DNA of 64,000 nt, from NCBI RefSeq assembly GCF_029168945.1, contig NC_083601.1, forward strand, positions 30,431,660 to 30,495,659, given 5' to 3'. The notes under the pieces were generated by a model, which was given only the letters and a program-made list of their open reading frames with translations, did not search any database and was not told the DNA's origin. Position numbers and translations under genes: made by a program. Shown piece after piece: positions 48,578 to 60,505 of this stretch (positions are counted from its first letter, which is position 1; the number at the start of each line of letters is the position of its first letter). The stretch comes from Cannabis sativa (Eukaryota > Streptophyta > Magnoliopsida > Rosales > Cannabaceae).

Positions 48578-48834
48578 TGTTATAAAATAATATAAAATAA
48601 TATAAAGTAGATGAGAAGAAAGAAGAAGAAGATGAAGAGAGAAAGAGAAAGTGAATGAGAATTTCTGAGTTGTTTATTCCAATGGAGTGAACTCCTATTT
48701 ATACAAATACAAGAGTGAGATATTAAGAAACTAAGAAAAATGGAAACTAAGGAAAAGAGGAATTAATGTTGATTACAATTCATGGTAATAAATAAAAGAT
48801 TTGGACATCCACATAATTATTAATATTTATAACA
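48578..48834 (-). repeat. 3' LTR of the small Copia element
   Basis: 257 bp, TGTTATAAAT...ATAACA by either strand. Differs from the other LTR only near 48739-48750 (ATGG/AGGG and AAGG/AAAG). Confidence 0.9.
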
Positions 48835-48849
48835 CTCCCCCTTGGATGT

Positions 48850-49240
48850 CCATAATAACTGCCTTATTAAAAATCTTGCTGAAAACTTGATAAAAAAAAA
48901 AGAGTATAGTGTAAACTAACTCCCCCTCATTTAGGCATTTGTGGAGATCTTCTAATCGACGAATTTCGATCTTGTCTGCCGTCTTCTCAAATGTTGATGT
49001 TGGTAATAACTTTGTGAATAAGTTTGCAAGATTGACACTTGATTGAATATGTTGAACACCAATATGCATTTTCTTGAAGCGTATAAAGAAGAATTTCGTG
49101 AAATGTGTTCTAACTCTATCTCCTTCAATGTACCTCCTTTTAGTTGAACGATGCAAGCAGTATTATCCATAGAGAATTGCTTGGGTTGATACTTCTTTAT
49201 TGAGTGCAATCCATATGTTTCCCGAATATGCTATGTCAAT
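48850..49240 (-). pseudogene. Copia RNase H C-terminal remnant
   Basis: On the minus strand, overlapping frames give QFSMDNTACIVQLKGG, then HFTKFFF, then VQHIQSSVNLANLFTKLLP and a RRLEDL end. This is the conserved end of copia RNase H (DN-A-I, H-F, NLADLFTKALP). Frame breaks and lost catalytic context show it is inactive. Confidence 0.75.
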
Positions 49241-49303
49241 GATCTCACTCACACACATTCTCTACTTGCTTCATAAAATGCAAGTATGTTAACATGATTT
49301 ATA

Positions 49304-49473
49304 GTTGCCTCGTTAAAAACCTTGCCAGAAAAACCAGTGGGACAAAATCTGAGCTAGGGAAAAGAGTACAATATATATTTCATATTTATAATTATTTGCA
49401 AGTTGCCTCGTTAAAAACCTTGCCAGGAAAACCCATTGAGACAAAACCTGAACTAAGGGAAAAAGAGTACAAC
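49304..49473. repeat. Direct repeat, about 70 bp twice, period about 98 bp
   Basis: Text beginning GTTGCCTCGTTAAAAACC occurs at 49304 and 49402, each running to AAAGAGTACAA. This block is familiar from non-coding parts of plant copia elements. Confidence 0.8.
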
Positions 49474-49599
49474 ATGAATATGTCTCCCCCTCATGCACAT
49501 ATGATCCATAATTCTTTTGGTGATAATAGATCTCATAAGATTATTGTTATCACTTTTAAAATATCACCATATATAATCTTTGATCATATATTTTCTATA

Positions 49600-52500
49600 A
49601 CTCTTCCAGAGTAAGCATGGACTTCTAAATTATAGATGAGGGGTTCGTGGAACATTAGTCTTTATCCAACTAATTGTATCATTCATGTGTGTACACAACT
49701 TTGTTCATACGAAAATTTAAAATTTCAAGTAGATATGAACATAACACATTAATGGTACTACAAATTTTTCATTTGTGACAATGATGGTACTCCAAGACCA
49801 TATATTTATTCCATCTTGTTTTATGATCTTAATAAATGATCATATATCTATAATTCTTGATACATATGAAGTACTTCAGGACTTCAATACTAATGAACAA
49901 ACTTTATACATTAATATTTCTCGAAATACAAAAGAAATAAAAGTTTTTTCTTCAATTAATCAAAAACTCTTCAAGAGTCTATCACAACGTATAATTTACG
50001 TATTTATACTGCATAGACAACCATACATATTTTTCAAACAATAATTTACTTACATGTCTTTATTTCATACAAAGATCTTTGTCATATAGTGCGCGCGACT
50101 TAGAATTTATATCACTTAAGACATGTATTAAATTCTTTTAGAATTTTTAGATAAGGCTTATTTCAAATTCTCACTATATTAGGAGCTCCAAATGAATAAT
50201 CTTTTGTTGCAACATTTATGTGACGCTTATAAATCCTCATAAAATATATTCCAGGCTATAATCAAATCATGATTATATTTTCTCAATATTTAAGCCTTAC
50301 TTCAATCAATCTCATGTCTATGCAAACTTCGTACAACAATTCATTATGTACAAATACATATATGCAAATTTCTCATTAGAAATATTTATTTGCACACCCT
50401 ACAGGTCTTACTTCACTTTATGTGAGTAAACTTGCCTGAACTGCGTCATAATATTTTGGCCAAAAACAAAATGTATGTCGATGATTCTCGACAAATCTAA
50501 TACAATGATCCTTGCTATCTCATGTTAGTTTATTGCATATGCACACATTCAATATTTATTGTCGACAAAAATTTCAATAAATGATAATTTCCTCCCATAT
50601 TGACATAACTTTTAGAGATCTCTTTAAATTACATATTTTTCAAATATGTTTATCATTTATAGGTACCGATATAGAATCACTTCAGGGATTCAATTATGAT
50701 CAAATGTGTTATGTCTAACTTCTCTTGCGAGTCTTTTCGAGTACCGTTTTCATCACGGTTATCATTTTAATACTTTATAACATTAAGGTATCTCCATGAG
50801 TACCTCTAGATTTAACAATTTCAGGGCAAATCAAATGAACATTTACTAATAATTTCTATATTGTTCATTTACGCTTCAGGCGTTTTCAACTCATTCTAAC
50901 TCAACTTTGAATAATATTGATTTGCAGTTGGTATATATCATTTTGAACTATATCGTTCTTATAACTTTGTGCAAGGATCATTTTTCAAAAATTATCATCG
51001 ATCCCAACTGCTTCTCTCCCCCTGATCGAGAGAATTTTTAAAAATTGTGATATCTAATAATATTAATATACCTGTAGGGATTTCAATATATCACAATGAA
51101 TCAATATCTATTTAAACTCATATATATTATATGACATTGAACTTCAGGTTCAATAACTTCAGTTTCAAGTTCAATACTTATGAACTTAATTCATTTCTAA
51201 GAATGAGTCATACGTGTATAATTAGAAATACATAAATTTACACATTTTGTAAATGCATGATTATATAATCTTATCACATCGATAAGAAACTATGCAATAA
51301 AAATCTAATAATGGCTCAAGACTGTTAAAGAAATATAATTTAAATATTTTCTATGTGCAAATATATGCACATTCTTCTTTTGAGCCTTATAAATTAACAA
51401 TGAGAAGAATCTTCTGGTTCTTCAACAAAATTTAGTCAAATTCTTTGACAATTTATTGCATATGATTGATCATGTCAAAAAATTCAATTCATGAACTTCA
51501 GGTTCACTATAATTTGTATTTCAATGAAACTTTTAAAAGGTAATGTAAATTCATTACAACATAATCATTACAAGTTTCATTTTATATACACGAATAATAT
51601 AATTATATTATTCTCCAAAACATATACACTCTTCAGGAGTCACTATTATGTTTATCAAACTTTATATTTCTTCAGGAATCACTATCATCAATTCAATGAT
51701 GTGTATAATATAAAATGTACATGACAACTTCATCATGTTGTTATAATGGTCAAATAGATATAACCATAATATATCATTCATGTTTCCTGGTATCTTTTTA
51801 ACAAGTCGTCTAATTTATTAATAGACTATTCATCAGTCTAATTATCATGACTTGATATATTATATATTTAAATGTACAACCAATACATATAATAAGTTAT
51901 TTCTTATTATACTTTCATAACTAGATAAAAGTTATACATCTAGGTACATACAAATATATTTTACTACTCTAAGTAGCAATTGTATGTAAGACTTCTTTAG
52001 GAAGCTTTTCAAATAATTATTTTGTGATTCTTTATCACTTTGATTATATTGGATTACTAACAAATATTAGTAAGTTATATATTCACTTCTGGGAATATGC
52101 AAACTGAATTATATAGTAACTATATATACATATCATGTACCAACAATAGTTTGAAACTATTGATTTCAAGAAATAATAAAATATGTATATATTAATTTAC
52201 TTTTGGCATTGCCAATATATGTGAAATCTATATTCTTTGAAATAGAATTTCATGTCTATTCATTCTCTTTAGGGAATGATATTTAAATATTTCAAATGTA
52301 CAATAAGTTTGTACAATTCACATTCTATTCAATAATCAAATATACTTTTATCTTGATTATAAGTGTGTCCGTACTACAGGTACGCGACTACTATTATTCA
52401 ATTCCACACATGATATATAGATTTTATACACTTTAATTGTGTGTGGTATCTCATCTTTTGGTTGTTTCCACTTTCTTCTGGAAATATTTGAGTAGTAAAT

Positions 52501-53420
52501 AATGTCATTGATTATTTAAAATCATTACATTCACTTCGGGGAATGACGTTGAACAAGTAGAACATTATTATAAATTTCTTAAAAATTTATTACTTGTTCA
52601 TCCATAAAAATATAAGAATTTATTCAACAATTTCTTTTACGATATTTCAAAGAATATATGAATGCAATTTTTGCATAGTCTCCAAGATGTATGCAAAATT
52701 TAATCTTTAACATATGTCAGATTCAATAATTTCCAACATTGCAAGTAATAACAATGTATAATAACATGACTAATACGAGGAATCTTTAAAAGTGATTGAC
52801 TTCAATTCGTATCATTCTCTGCAGGGAATGATGAACAATAAATACTGCCTCATGTATTTAAATAACATTAGTCATGCTCATTGTTATTCTTATACTTTAA
52901 TGTTTCAATGCAATTTTTTTTAACATTCTTTTTGGGTATTCAAAACCCACTATAAAATTGCATCAATAATAATCATTTTTAATGATTCTTTAGTTGTATT
53001 CACATAAATACAATCATTTTTTTTCCTTCGATAAATATAAAACATTTACTTCAGAAAATGTTTGTCAAAATCTATATCGATATTAGATTATTTTTCATTG
53101 TCCTCAAAGAATACAAGAACATATATATATATATGTATTCATCTCTTTCATTATATATCCATCAACTATATAATGAATATTACGTTTGCATAATCTTCAG
53201 GATATATGCAAGATTTTATTGAGGACGCATAATCATCAGGATATATGTAATATTTTATCGAGGATGCATAATCTTCAGGATATATGCAATTTTTTTTTAT
53301 CGATGATGCATAATCTTCAGGATATATGCAATATTTTATCGATGATGCATAATCTTTAGGATATATGCAATATTTTATCGATGATACATAATCTTCTGGA
53401 TATATGTATAATTTATATAG
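49600..53420. repeat. Array of short hairpins with a shared TTCAG loop
   Basis: Perfect stems flank a 5 nt (TTCAG) or 8 nt (ACTTCAGG) loop, with different stems each time: GAAGT/ACTTC 49868-49885; GAATC/GATTC 50674-50691; ACGC/GCGT 50871-50883; ATTGAAC/GTTCAAT 51136-51154; TGAAC/GTTCA 51492-51506; ACTC/GAGT 51628-51640; ATATTC/GAATAT 52079-52098; CATTC/GAATG 52261-52278 and 52528-52545; CGTAC/GTACG 52370-52384; ATCATTC/GAATGAT 52811-52832; AAACATTT/AAATGTTT 53040-53063. Tandem copies of TGCATAATC/GAT-A-TATGCA lie at 53187-53412. Variant loops include TTCAA (49970), TTTAG (51996), CTTCTG (51411) and ACTTCGGG (52533). No ORF fits. Confidence 0.85.
53187..53412. repeat. Tandem hairpin repeat, period about 47 bp
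   Basis: Six units of a GCATAATCTTCAGGAT-type hairpin followed by ATTTTATCGA(T/G)GA. In the last unit the stem changes from GCATA/TATGC to ACATA/TATGT, keeping the pair. Confidence 0.85.
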
Positions 53421-53736
53421 ATTTTCTCTATCATATCATAGACACACATATATTGTAAATATTATGAATGATAAGAACATAATATATTTATATGAAATTA
53501 ATAATAAATATATAAAAACATATACATACATATATAATATATAGATATATAGATTAAAAGAAAAAGGAAACCAAATGATTCTTGAAATTGTTTCAGTCAG
53601 ATGAGTATATATATATAAATATATATTTAGTGTATCGTGATTTTGAAACAATTCAAGAACTTTAACAAAATACTTACATTGGGTCTTAGGCAGAGACTCA
53701 TGCTTGAAGCTTGGGCAGAGACTCGTGCTGATAACG

Positions 53737-53993
53737 TGTTATAAAATAATATAAAATAATATAAAGTAGATGAGAAGAAAGAAGAAGAAGATGAAGAGAG
53801 AAAGAGAAAGTGAATGAGAATTTCTGAGTTGTTTATTCCAATGGAGTGAACTCCTATTTATACAAATACAAGAGTGAGATATTAAGAAACTAAGAAAAAG
53901 GGAAACTAAAGAAAAGAGGAATTAATGTTGATTACAATTCATGGTAATAAATAAAAGATTTGGACATCCACATAATTATTAATATTTATAACA
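53737..53993 (-). repeat. 5' LTR of the small Copia element
   Basis: 257 bp. The adjoining interior reads GTTATCAGCACGAG on the minus strand, a PBS-type sequence common in plant copia elements. Confidence 0.9.
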
Positions 53994-53998
53994 GCATG

Positions 53999-54849
53999 TT
54001 TTATATTATATACATATATATATTAATTCTCTGCACCTAATTAATTTTATATAATGTGAGAAATGGGTACGTCATTTTACTACTTAAAAGATTTTATGTT
54101 GTAGATCATTAGTGTGATTCTCCAATTAATCGACTTCATTCGTAATTGTGAGGTACTGTAACTTAATTAGGAAAATAATAATATATACTTTTATTCTTTT
54201 TTTCAAAACAATTCCATATATAAATTAAGTAATTAATTAACCATTTGCGCGGGTCTCCACAATATGGAGGAGCCAAAATTGGAGATATATATATACCCTT
54301 TTGGTGGATTTATTATTATTCTGTTAACTACTAGTGGAAACTTGCTCATTTATTATTAATTTTTTTTATGTAGTATAATGGTTATTCCATGACTTTTCAA
54401 AATATGCTCTCAGATCATGATTATAATTATATATGCTGTACATATTTCTTCTAAAATAATTATATATTCATATATACTCTTCTTCTTTAACCCTCATGTA
54501 GTGCTCAAACTATTGCAAACTCACTATTATTCTTTGCCTAATATATAATAGCATTATAGCATGGAGGAAGGAAAGTGAATAAAATATAACGTAAGGGAAA
54601 TCATCTAAGTCCATATATATATATATGTAATAAGTTTATTATATATCTAGTTATTTCAAAAAGTGAAAACGAACCTTTTTTTTTCATTAAAATATTATTA
54701 TATACATAAATATATAAATAAATTAGCATTGGAATGTTGTATTTTTTAATCGACATACATATAGGTTTTGATTAAGTGTATAATTAATGTCAATGTGCCA
54801 ATTCGTGCCATCCAACAAGAAAATCCGTTCTCTCCGTATTTAATTATAA
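53999..54849. other. Intergenic, AT-rich
   Basis: No gene is supported; contains TA-rich microsatellites. Confidence 0.4.
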
Positions 54850-55233
54850 CTAGGCAGAAGTGCACGTATACGTAATTATATACTTAGTTTAGAAAAGTTA
54901 ATTAAATTATATAAAGTTTTAAGAATAGTAAATTAGATGCAAAATATTTACAAAATGAGTTAAAAAGCAATTACATTTTGATTCTTTTTTAAAAAAAAAA
55001 ATTGTTTCCAATTCTAAAATTTAAAAGGAAATATGCTCTAAAGTTTTTAAAATTAAGGAAAGACAGAAAAGACAGGAAAGTCTTGTTTAAGAGAAGAAAA
55101 TAATGTGTATCCTCTATCATAAGACCAAAACTATAGGCCACATTTCATAATTTCCAAAGTTAATGTCACTTTAACAAACAAAAAAAACTTGCACTATAAT
55201 GCAACCCAAATACAAATTGAAAAAGAATTATTA

Positions 55234-55638
55234 TTATTTCTTCTTAGTAGCTCCACCAAATCTGCAAAGGAAAATTAAAACTCTGAATTGGAACCAGAAT
55301 AAATCAATATTTACACATAATGCATAATTGAACCCTATTACAAATTTAATTTCAAAAAGCCAAAAAAAAAAAAAATAGCATAAACCTACTCAATTTAAAA
55401 AATACAAGTTGGGAAGATCTTAGCATTATTCTATTAATCAAGGTCCTTTGACATTACCTCATCTTGCATAGAATATTAGAGTACTCCGCTTCTTCTCCCT
55501 CTTGTGGGTTCCGAGCTTCCTCTTTGCTACTTTAAGTGCACTCTTATCCTATCTAATTTTTAGAAGCAGGATAATTCTCTTATCATATGGTGCTACTCCG
55601 ACAACTTTCTTAATCAAATTTCTGACAAAATGTACTCT
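55234..55638 (-). pseudogene. 60S ribosomal protein L36 gene fragment
   Basis: On the minus strand 55638-55458 reads VHFVRNLIKKVVGVAPYDKR, then ALKVAKRKLGTHKR, matching the central part of eL36. An in-frame TAG replaces a codon between the two parts, and a frame slip follows before KMR. A good donor at 55457 (GAG|GTAATG) and an acceptor before 55261 keep the native intron. The last exon (55261-55234) encodes FGGATKKK and a stop. The upstream acceptor at 55639 is also kept, but the N-terminal exons are missing. Retained introns rule out a processed pseudogene and fit Helitron gene capture. Not functional. Confidence 0.8.
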
Positions 55639-55639
55639 A

Positions 55640-56549
55640 AAACTGGTTTTCGACACCAAAAAATAAAACTAATTAAAAAATCTTTTAACATTATAATATT
55701 GGTAATTTGGTATCATATAAAATTAAAAAATTAAGATTCATATCTACTGGCTTTAAATTAATATTCTAGACATAAACAAACTATGAAATAAGACTTACTA
55801 ATTTGCGATCAAAAGGCCTTGGGTATCAATTTCTGTCAATGAACACCAATTGAAAAAAAAAAAAAAAAAGAATACCAGAAATGTTAATAAAAACTATAAT
55901 AAACAAGTCATACAGAGAAAAATATTACTAAACTTAAATAAAAAAAATCACAAAAATATTTGTTAAAAAAAAAAAAAGCAAAAGACTTATCTGATAAGAA
56001 TTAATGGCGATGCAATAAGGAATCAAAGACTACCAAAGATAATAGTGGGAGACTACCAAGAAGGTTGGAAAGGTGCGACTCGACTCGATGACACGTACTC
56101 GGTGCTGAAAAAATTGTTTCTGCACATTCCATAGCTTTCATCGACTGATTTGGGCTCTGTGGTCGTCAACTGGAAGAATCAATGTCAGTACACCGAAATC
56201 GGAATAGAGTTGATGCGACTGTGGTTGAACAGAATCATATATTCATTAGATTTCGAGACTTTTAATTTGGTATATATATTTTGAGAATCGATCAAGATGA
56301 ATATCATATATATATATAACATTAATGACCAATATTATTTATTATCAACAATCTTCAATCACACAAAAAAAATCGAATATTTTCTGACTACTTAAATATA
56401 TACAAATTAAAGTTACACAATGCAAGTTACATTTGAAAAACTAAATAAAATAAAATTCAAATTATTGGAAAAAAAAAAAGAAGTTGTAAGCTGGCTTATT
56501 TACAGAACAACAGAGTCATTTTCATATCCTCTGTAACAATGATCGAAAA
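55640..56549. other. Interior of the Helitron-like element
   Basis: AT-rich DNA with A-runs. Around 56000-56220 base composition rises and short open stretches appear, possibly another captured fragment, but I cannot name it. Confidence 0.3.
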
Positions 56550-57372
56550 CAGGGGCGGAGCCAGAACGAAATACTTAGGGGGGCCAATTATTTAAAATTT
56601 ATATTTTGAAGAAAATATTTTTATAGAATTGCACATCACAAAAATTATTAATAAGGACATGTTTGGATATAATTGTATAATTACTATGATATTAATTTCA
56701 TAAATAAACGGTCTAATAATTATATTATATTTTAAAATAAACTGTATATTTATATGTAAAAATATAATTACATATCAATTTTTATTGTATTGTTTAGTAA
56801 AATAATTAGTAATTATATATATAAAAAATTATATTATATAATAATTAATATTTAACGCATAATCTCTCAAAAAAAAAGTATTTAACACAAAATTTTTTTT
56901 AGTAATTATAATAAATTTTATAAATATTTTTTAATATATTGTACATTAGTAATTAATTAGTCAAAACTCTTTTTCCTTCCAAAAATATTCATGCAAAGTG
57001 TTAGAGGTATATTATATTTAATTTTCTTTTTCTAGATAAAAAGATTTTATTTTTTTTGTTTTCATTTCGGTAAGGAGAGATCAAAAAGATTATTTTGTGT
57101 AGCCATAATAGAGATTACAAAATAATAATTTCCATAAAAGAAAAAAAATTTATTGGATATGGAATACAAAAGTATTACATGTAATTTTAGTGACCTGTTT
57201 TCTATTTACTAAATTACAATTTTCAATCATATATCTCCAAAAAAGAATCACAATAAGAGTATCTTTAAATTTTTTTTAATAAATTAATAATATCATCAAA
57301 ATACATAAATATTTGTTGAAAAATTGAGGGGGGGCCATGGTCACCCCAACCCAAAGAGTACCTCCGCCCCTG
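56550..57372. mobile_element. Non-autonomous hAT element
   Basis: The 823 bp element has inverted ends CAGGGGCGGAGCC and, in reverse, CAGGGGCGGAGGT. It has a perfect 8 bp TSD, ATCGAAAA, at 56542-56549 and 57373-57380. Ends and TSD length are those of the hAT superfamily. No transposase. Confidence 0.85.
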
Positions 57373-57539
57373 ATCGAAAACCATTTTTTTTTTCAAAGAA
57401 TTTGAATACAATGTCAATTGCAATAGATGTTTGGGTTTGAGAGAGAAAATCGCAATTACAAATTAAATTTGAATCAGAGTTTTTTTTCCTGAATGCGAAT
57501 AAGATTTTTTTTTTTTTTTGCTGAATATTTGAATAAGCT

Positions 57540-57850
57540 CAGCTATTTAGTGACCCACATTGAGTAACTCTAAAACTGTTTAGTGACACTTCACCGCGCG
57601 TCACTAATGAGGGTGACTGGAAAGATAGTTTTTAGTGACACTTCACGCGTGCCACTTAACCCTTTTACAGTCAATCACTACGCGTCACTATAGGCATTTA
57701 GAGTTAGGTTTTGTCAGACTGAAAAAATAATAGCAACACACAGAAAGTGTCACTATATCTTTTTTTTCTTTTATTTTATTCTTTATTATTATTTTTAAAG
57801 ATATAGTGACACACAAAAAGTGCCACTATAGTAAATATTTTTCTAAAAAT
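57540..57850. repeat. GTGAC/GTCAC sub-terminal-type repeat cluster
   Basis: TAGTGACAC, GCGTCACTA and CCACTA occur at least ten times in both directions, as in CACTA-like non-autonomous elements. A related AGTGACGCATC motif recurs near 58621. Element ends were not found. Confidence 0.45.
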
Positions 57851-58860
57851 ATAATATTGATTTTCTCAAAATAATATTTATAATTTTATTTTGAAAAAAA
57901 ATTAATAATTTTTTTAATTAGGAAAGCAATATAATATTCTTATATTCTTTTAATTATTCTAAACCAAAAATAATATACCATTTATTACAAATATCATATT
58001 TTAATCACACACTTTTTCTAAGCTATATCTAAAAACCTATATTATTGATTCAAAAAAACAAAATCTGAAATAATACTTTGTTTTATAGCTTAAATGCTAT
58101 ATTCATACATGGATATAATACAACATTTGAAATAAAAAAATTAAAATTAGTCATAACAGTGAGTATCATGAACTCAAATTTTAACCCAAATTAATAACAA
58201 GAATAACACACATCAAGAACATAAATATAATATAGACCTAGTAACAAAAAATATTTTAAAAAATTCAGATACACAAGAATGCCGATACACATGAATTCTT
58301 GCACCAAGAACGTCATCGGCCATGATTTTCAACTCAAAACGTCATCAACCACGAACCAAAACACCATAAAATTTGCGGTCCACAACGAGTATCAAACTCC
58401 ATCAACCACGAACTCAAACGATGAACATCGAGATCCTGCACAAATGAGAGAGAGGGAGAGAGAGAGAGAGAAACTGAGAAATGAATGAGAAAAGAGATCG
58501 ACCTTAGGTTTGGGGGTTGAGACTTGAATCTTCAGCCAGTGGTGTCTTAGGGCAACGCGGAGACACCGTGCGACCCAAAAATGGCGAGATCCACCTTTGA
58601 CCCAAAAACAAAAAATCGTCTAGTGACGCATCAGAGACGTTTAGCAATCTTGGTTGGGAAGTCGTGCCAAGGTTCACCGGGGCTGAGAAGTGCTTCTGCC
58701 GTCAGCCAATATTAGAGAGGACAAGGGAGAAACACCCAATACTTTGAAAAATTAATGAAATGAAAAAACCTAGAAAGGAGGCAGCTGCTTTGTTTTGGTT
58801 TTTTATTTTTTTTAAGAGGAAGGAGGCGGCTGTAGTGTTTGGAGAAGAAGATTTAATTTT
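57851..58860. other. Interior of the Helitron-like element, no gene
   Basis: Contains a short direct repetition of GTCATC(A/G)(A/G)CCA text (about 58310-58410), a GA microsatellite (about 58447-58470), and a relatively GC-richer block at 58500-58720. The 69-codon ORF here has no recognisable features. Confidence 0.35.
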
Positions 58861-59089
58861 AGGGTTAAGTATATATTGTAGGTTTTTAGAAAGAATTTTT
58901 TAATTTTTTTTATAAGAATAATAAGTTAACGGTGTTAAAAGAAAATGTTTTAAAAAAATAATAATAATTTTTTTTGGGTTAAATTTAACAGAATATTCTT
59001 TTATTTGTAAAGTATATTCTGTTAAACCAAGAATTGTCATTAGATAGGCACTTTTAATATATAAAGATATGTGTTGATTGAGGTTCTTT

Positions 59090-60250
59090 TTATATTGATT
59101 TGAGTTTATGAATCTTGAAAATGAATTAGAGGATCAAAGTTTCTAAGCAAAGCTCTTGTTATCTCTCATATATTTTTTTGCTGATGATAACTATATTTTT
59201 TAAAAAGTTTTTGAATGTTATGAGAGTTTTAGAGTTGCTTCATAAGTTTGAGGAGGCATCATGCCAGTAAGTTAATTTGGCAAAATTCAATATCTTTTCT
59301 AGTGCCAATGTGACATGATCAAGTCATATTACAAAAAGTTTTACTTTTAGTCACAATAAAAATTGTGACTAGAAGTAAAAAAAATTATGACTAATTATAA
59401 ATTATTATTCTTATATTGTGACTAAAAAGTCCGTGACTAAAGGAATTAGTCACAAAAATTATAATTTGTTGTGACTAAATGTATTTTTAGTCACAATACT
59501 TGTTGTGACTAAAATTAAATTATTGACAACTTGTAACTAAAGACTATATTTTAGTCACAAGTAACATTTTGTTGTGACTAAAAGTCACATTTAGTCACAA
59601 AAAAATTATGTTGTGACTAAAAAGTCATCACTAAAAGTAACAGTTTTTTGTAGTGTCATGTTGGAGCTTTACAATGTGTTACAAATGACAGAAGCTTCTA
59701 AACAGAGTACTTATTTTGGTTACCTAATACCTTGAGTCAGTCTAAGTCCATGATTCTGAGTTTCTTGAAGGATAGAATTCGAAAAGAGTTCAAGATTGGA
59801 ATGGGAAGCTTCTTTCTCATGCTTAGAAAGAGGATCTAATTAAACGATTGCCCAATCATTGCCTACGCATGCTATGAGTGTTTTCTTGTTCCCAATTGAT
59901 GTGTCTAAAGATTTGGAGAGAATTATGAGTAAGTTTTAGTGGCATTCAAATTCTTCATGGTGGTGGTATTCATTAGATGAGTTTGGAAAAAGATAACTAT
60001 AGTGAAATGGGCTTTCGTAATTAACTTCGCGATTTTAATTTTGGCAATGTTGGGAAAACAAGGGGGTGTTTACTGACAAAAACAAACTCTTTGGTGAGTA
60101 GATTTATTATATAAGGCTCGTCATTTTTCCAGGGGTAATTTTCTTTTAGCATCCCTTAGAAATAGCTCAAGTTTTGTGTGAAAGAGTGTCTTTGAATCGC
60201 ACGAGCTTTCTTAAGTTTGGGGTTTGTTGGGCAATAAGTTCGTGTATGAA
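59090..60250 (+). mobile_element. LINE reverse-transcriptase relic
   Basis: Frame-broken plus-strand fragments follow the order of a plant L1 RT. FFADDNYIF (about 59177), the catalytic FADD box, comes first. After an inserted MITE come TEASKQSTYFG, LSHA, a KTIAQSLPTHAMSVFLFP-like segment, FWWHS, and finally FNLAMLGKQG near 60030-60060. Many stops are present. Confidence 0.7.
59327..59655. mobile_element. CACTA-type MITE inserted in the LINE
   Basis: The right end TTTTTTGTAGTG pairs with the left TATTACAAAAAG (mutated from CACTAC). It has a 3 bp TSD, TCA (59324-59326 and 59656-59658), and an interior of repeated TTTAGTCACAA/TTGTGACTAAA motifs. 329 bp, non-coding. Confidence 0.7.
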
Positions 60251-60505
60251 AGTTGATATTTTACATCAGTCATGACTTCTGAATAATGTATGTCTTTTTG
60301 TTACTTCAAATACCTAATTCTTATGATAGTTAAAGCAACTAATTACACGTATAATAAAAAAAAAAGGAAAAAGAAAAAAAATAATAAAAAAAAAGGAAAA
60401 AGAAAAAAATAATAAAAAATAAAAACATTTTTTATTTTGAAATTTTTTAAAATTTTAAATTATTTTTTAATTATTAATATTAGGTGGATTAATAAAATTT
60501 TAATA

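Larger units (their letters stand above)
48578..53993 (-). mobile_element. Non-autonomous Ty1/copia element (5,416 bp) filled by a hairpin array
   Basis: Two 257 bp LTRs (48578-48834 and 53737-53993) differ at two bases and are flanked by the perfect TSD GCATG (48573-48577 and 53994-53998). The sense strand is minus: a PPT CCAAGGGGGAG adjoins the LTR at 48835-48845, and the PBS side reads CGTTATCAGCACGAG next to 53737. The only coding remnant is the RNase H end of copia pol (48850-49240). Gag, protease, integrase and RT are absent. Roughly 49600-53420 is an AT-rich array of short hairpins. The near-identical LTRs show recent movement, so proteins were probably supplied in trans. Confidence 0.9.
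54850..59067 (-). mobile_element. Helitron-like element with captured gene fragment
   Basis: On the minus strand the 5' end TCTTTATATATTAAAAGTGCC (59067 downward) follows a flanking A. The sub-terminal TTGGTTTAACAGAAT text matches the Helitron at 20428-21194. The other end reads ACGTGCACTTCTGCCTAG followed by T, at 54850. The 3' hairpin is degraded. No Rep/helicase ORF is seen. Inside are an intron-bearing RPL36 fragment on the same strand, a hAT element and GTGAC-type repeats. The pairing of these two ends over 4.2 kb is inferred. Confidence 0.45.

Noticed and set aside
49294..50044. ORFs of 106 and 89 codons in the small Copia interior
   Set aside because: They run antisense to the element across the direct repeat and hairpin array, with no family features.
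53187..53412. CRISPR-like array
   Set aside because: Eukaryotic nuclear DNA; units are tandem hairpins with no unique spacers and no cas genes.
58279..58488. 69-codon ORF as a gene
   Set aside because: Partly microsatellite-encoded Arg-Glu repeats; sits inside repeat-derived DNA with no homology I recognise.
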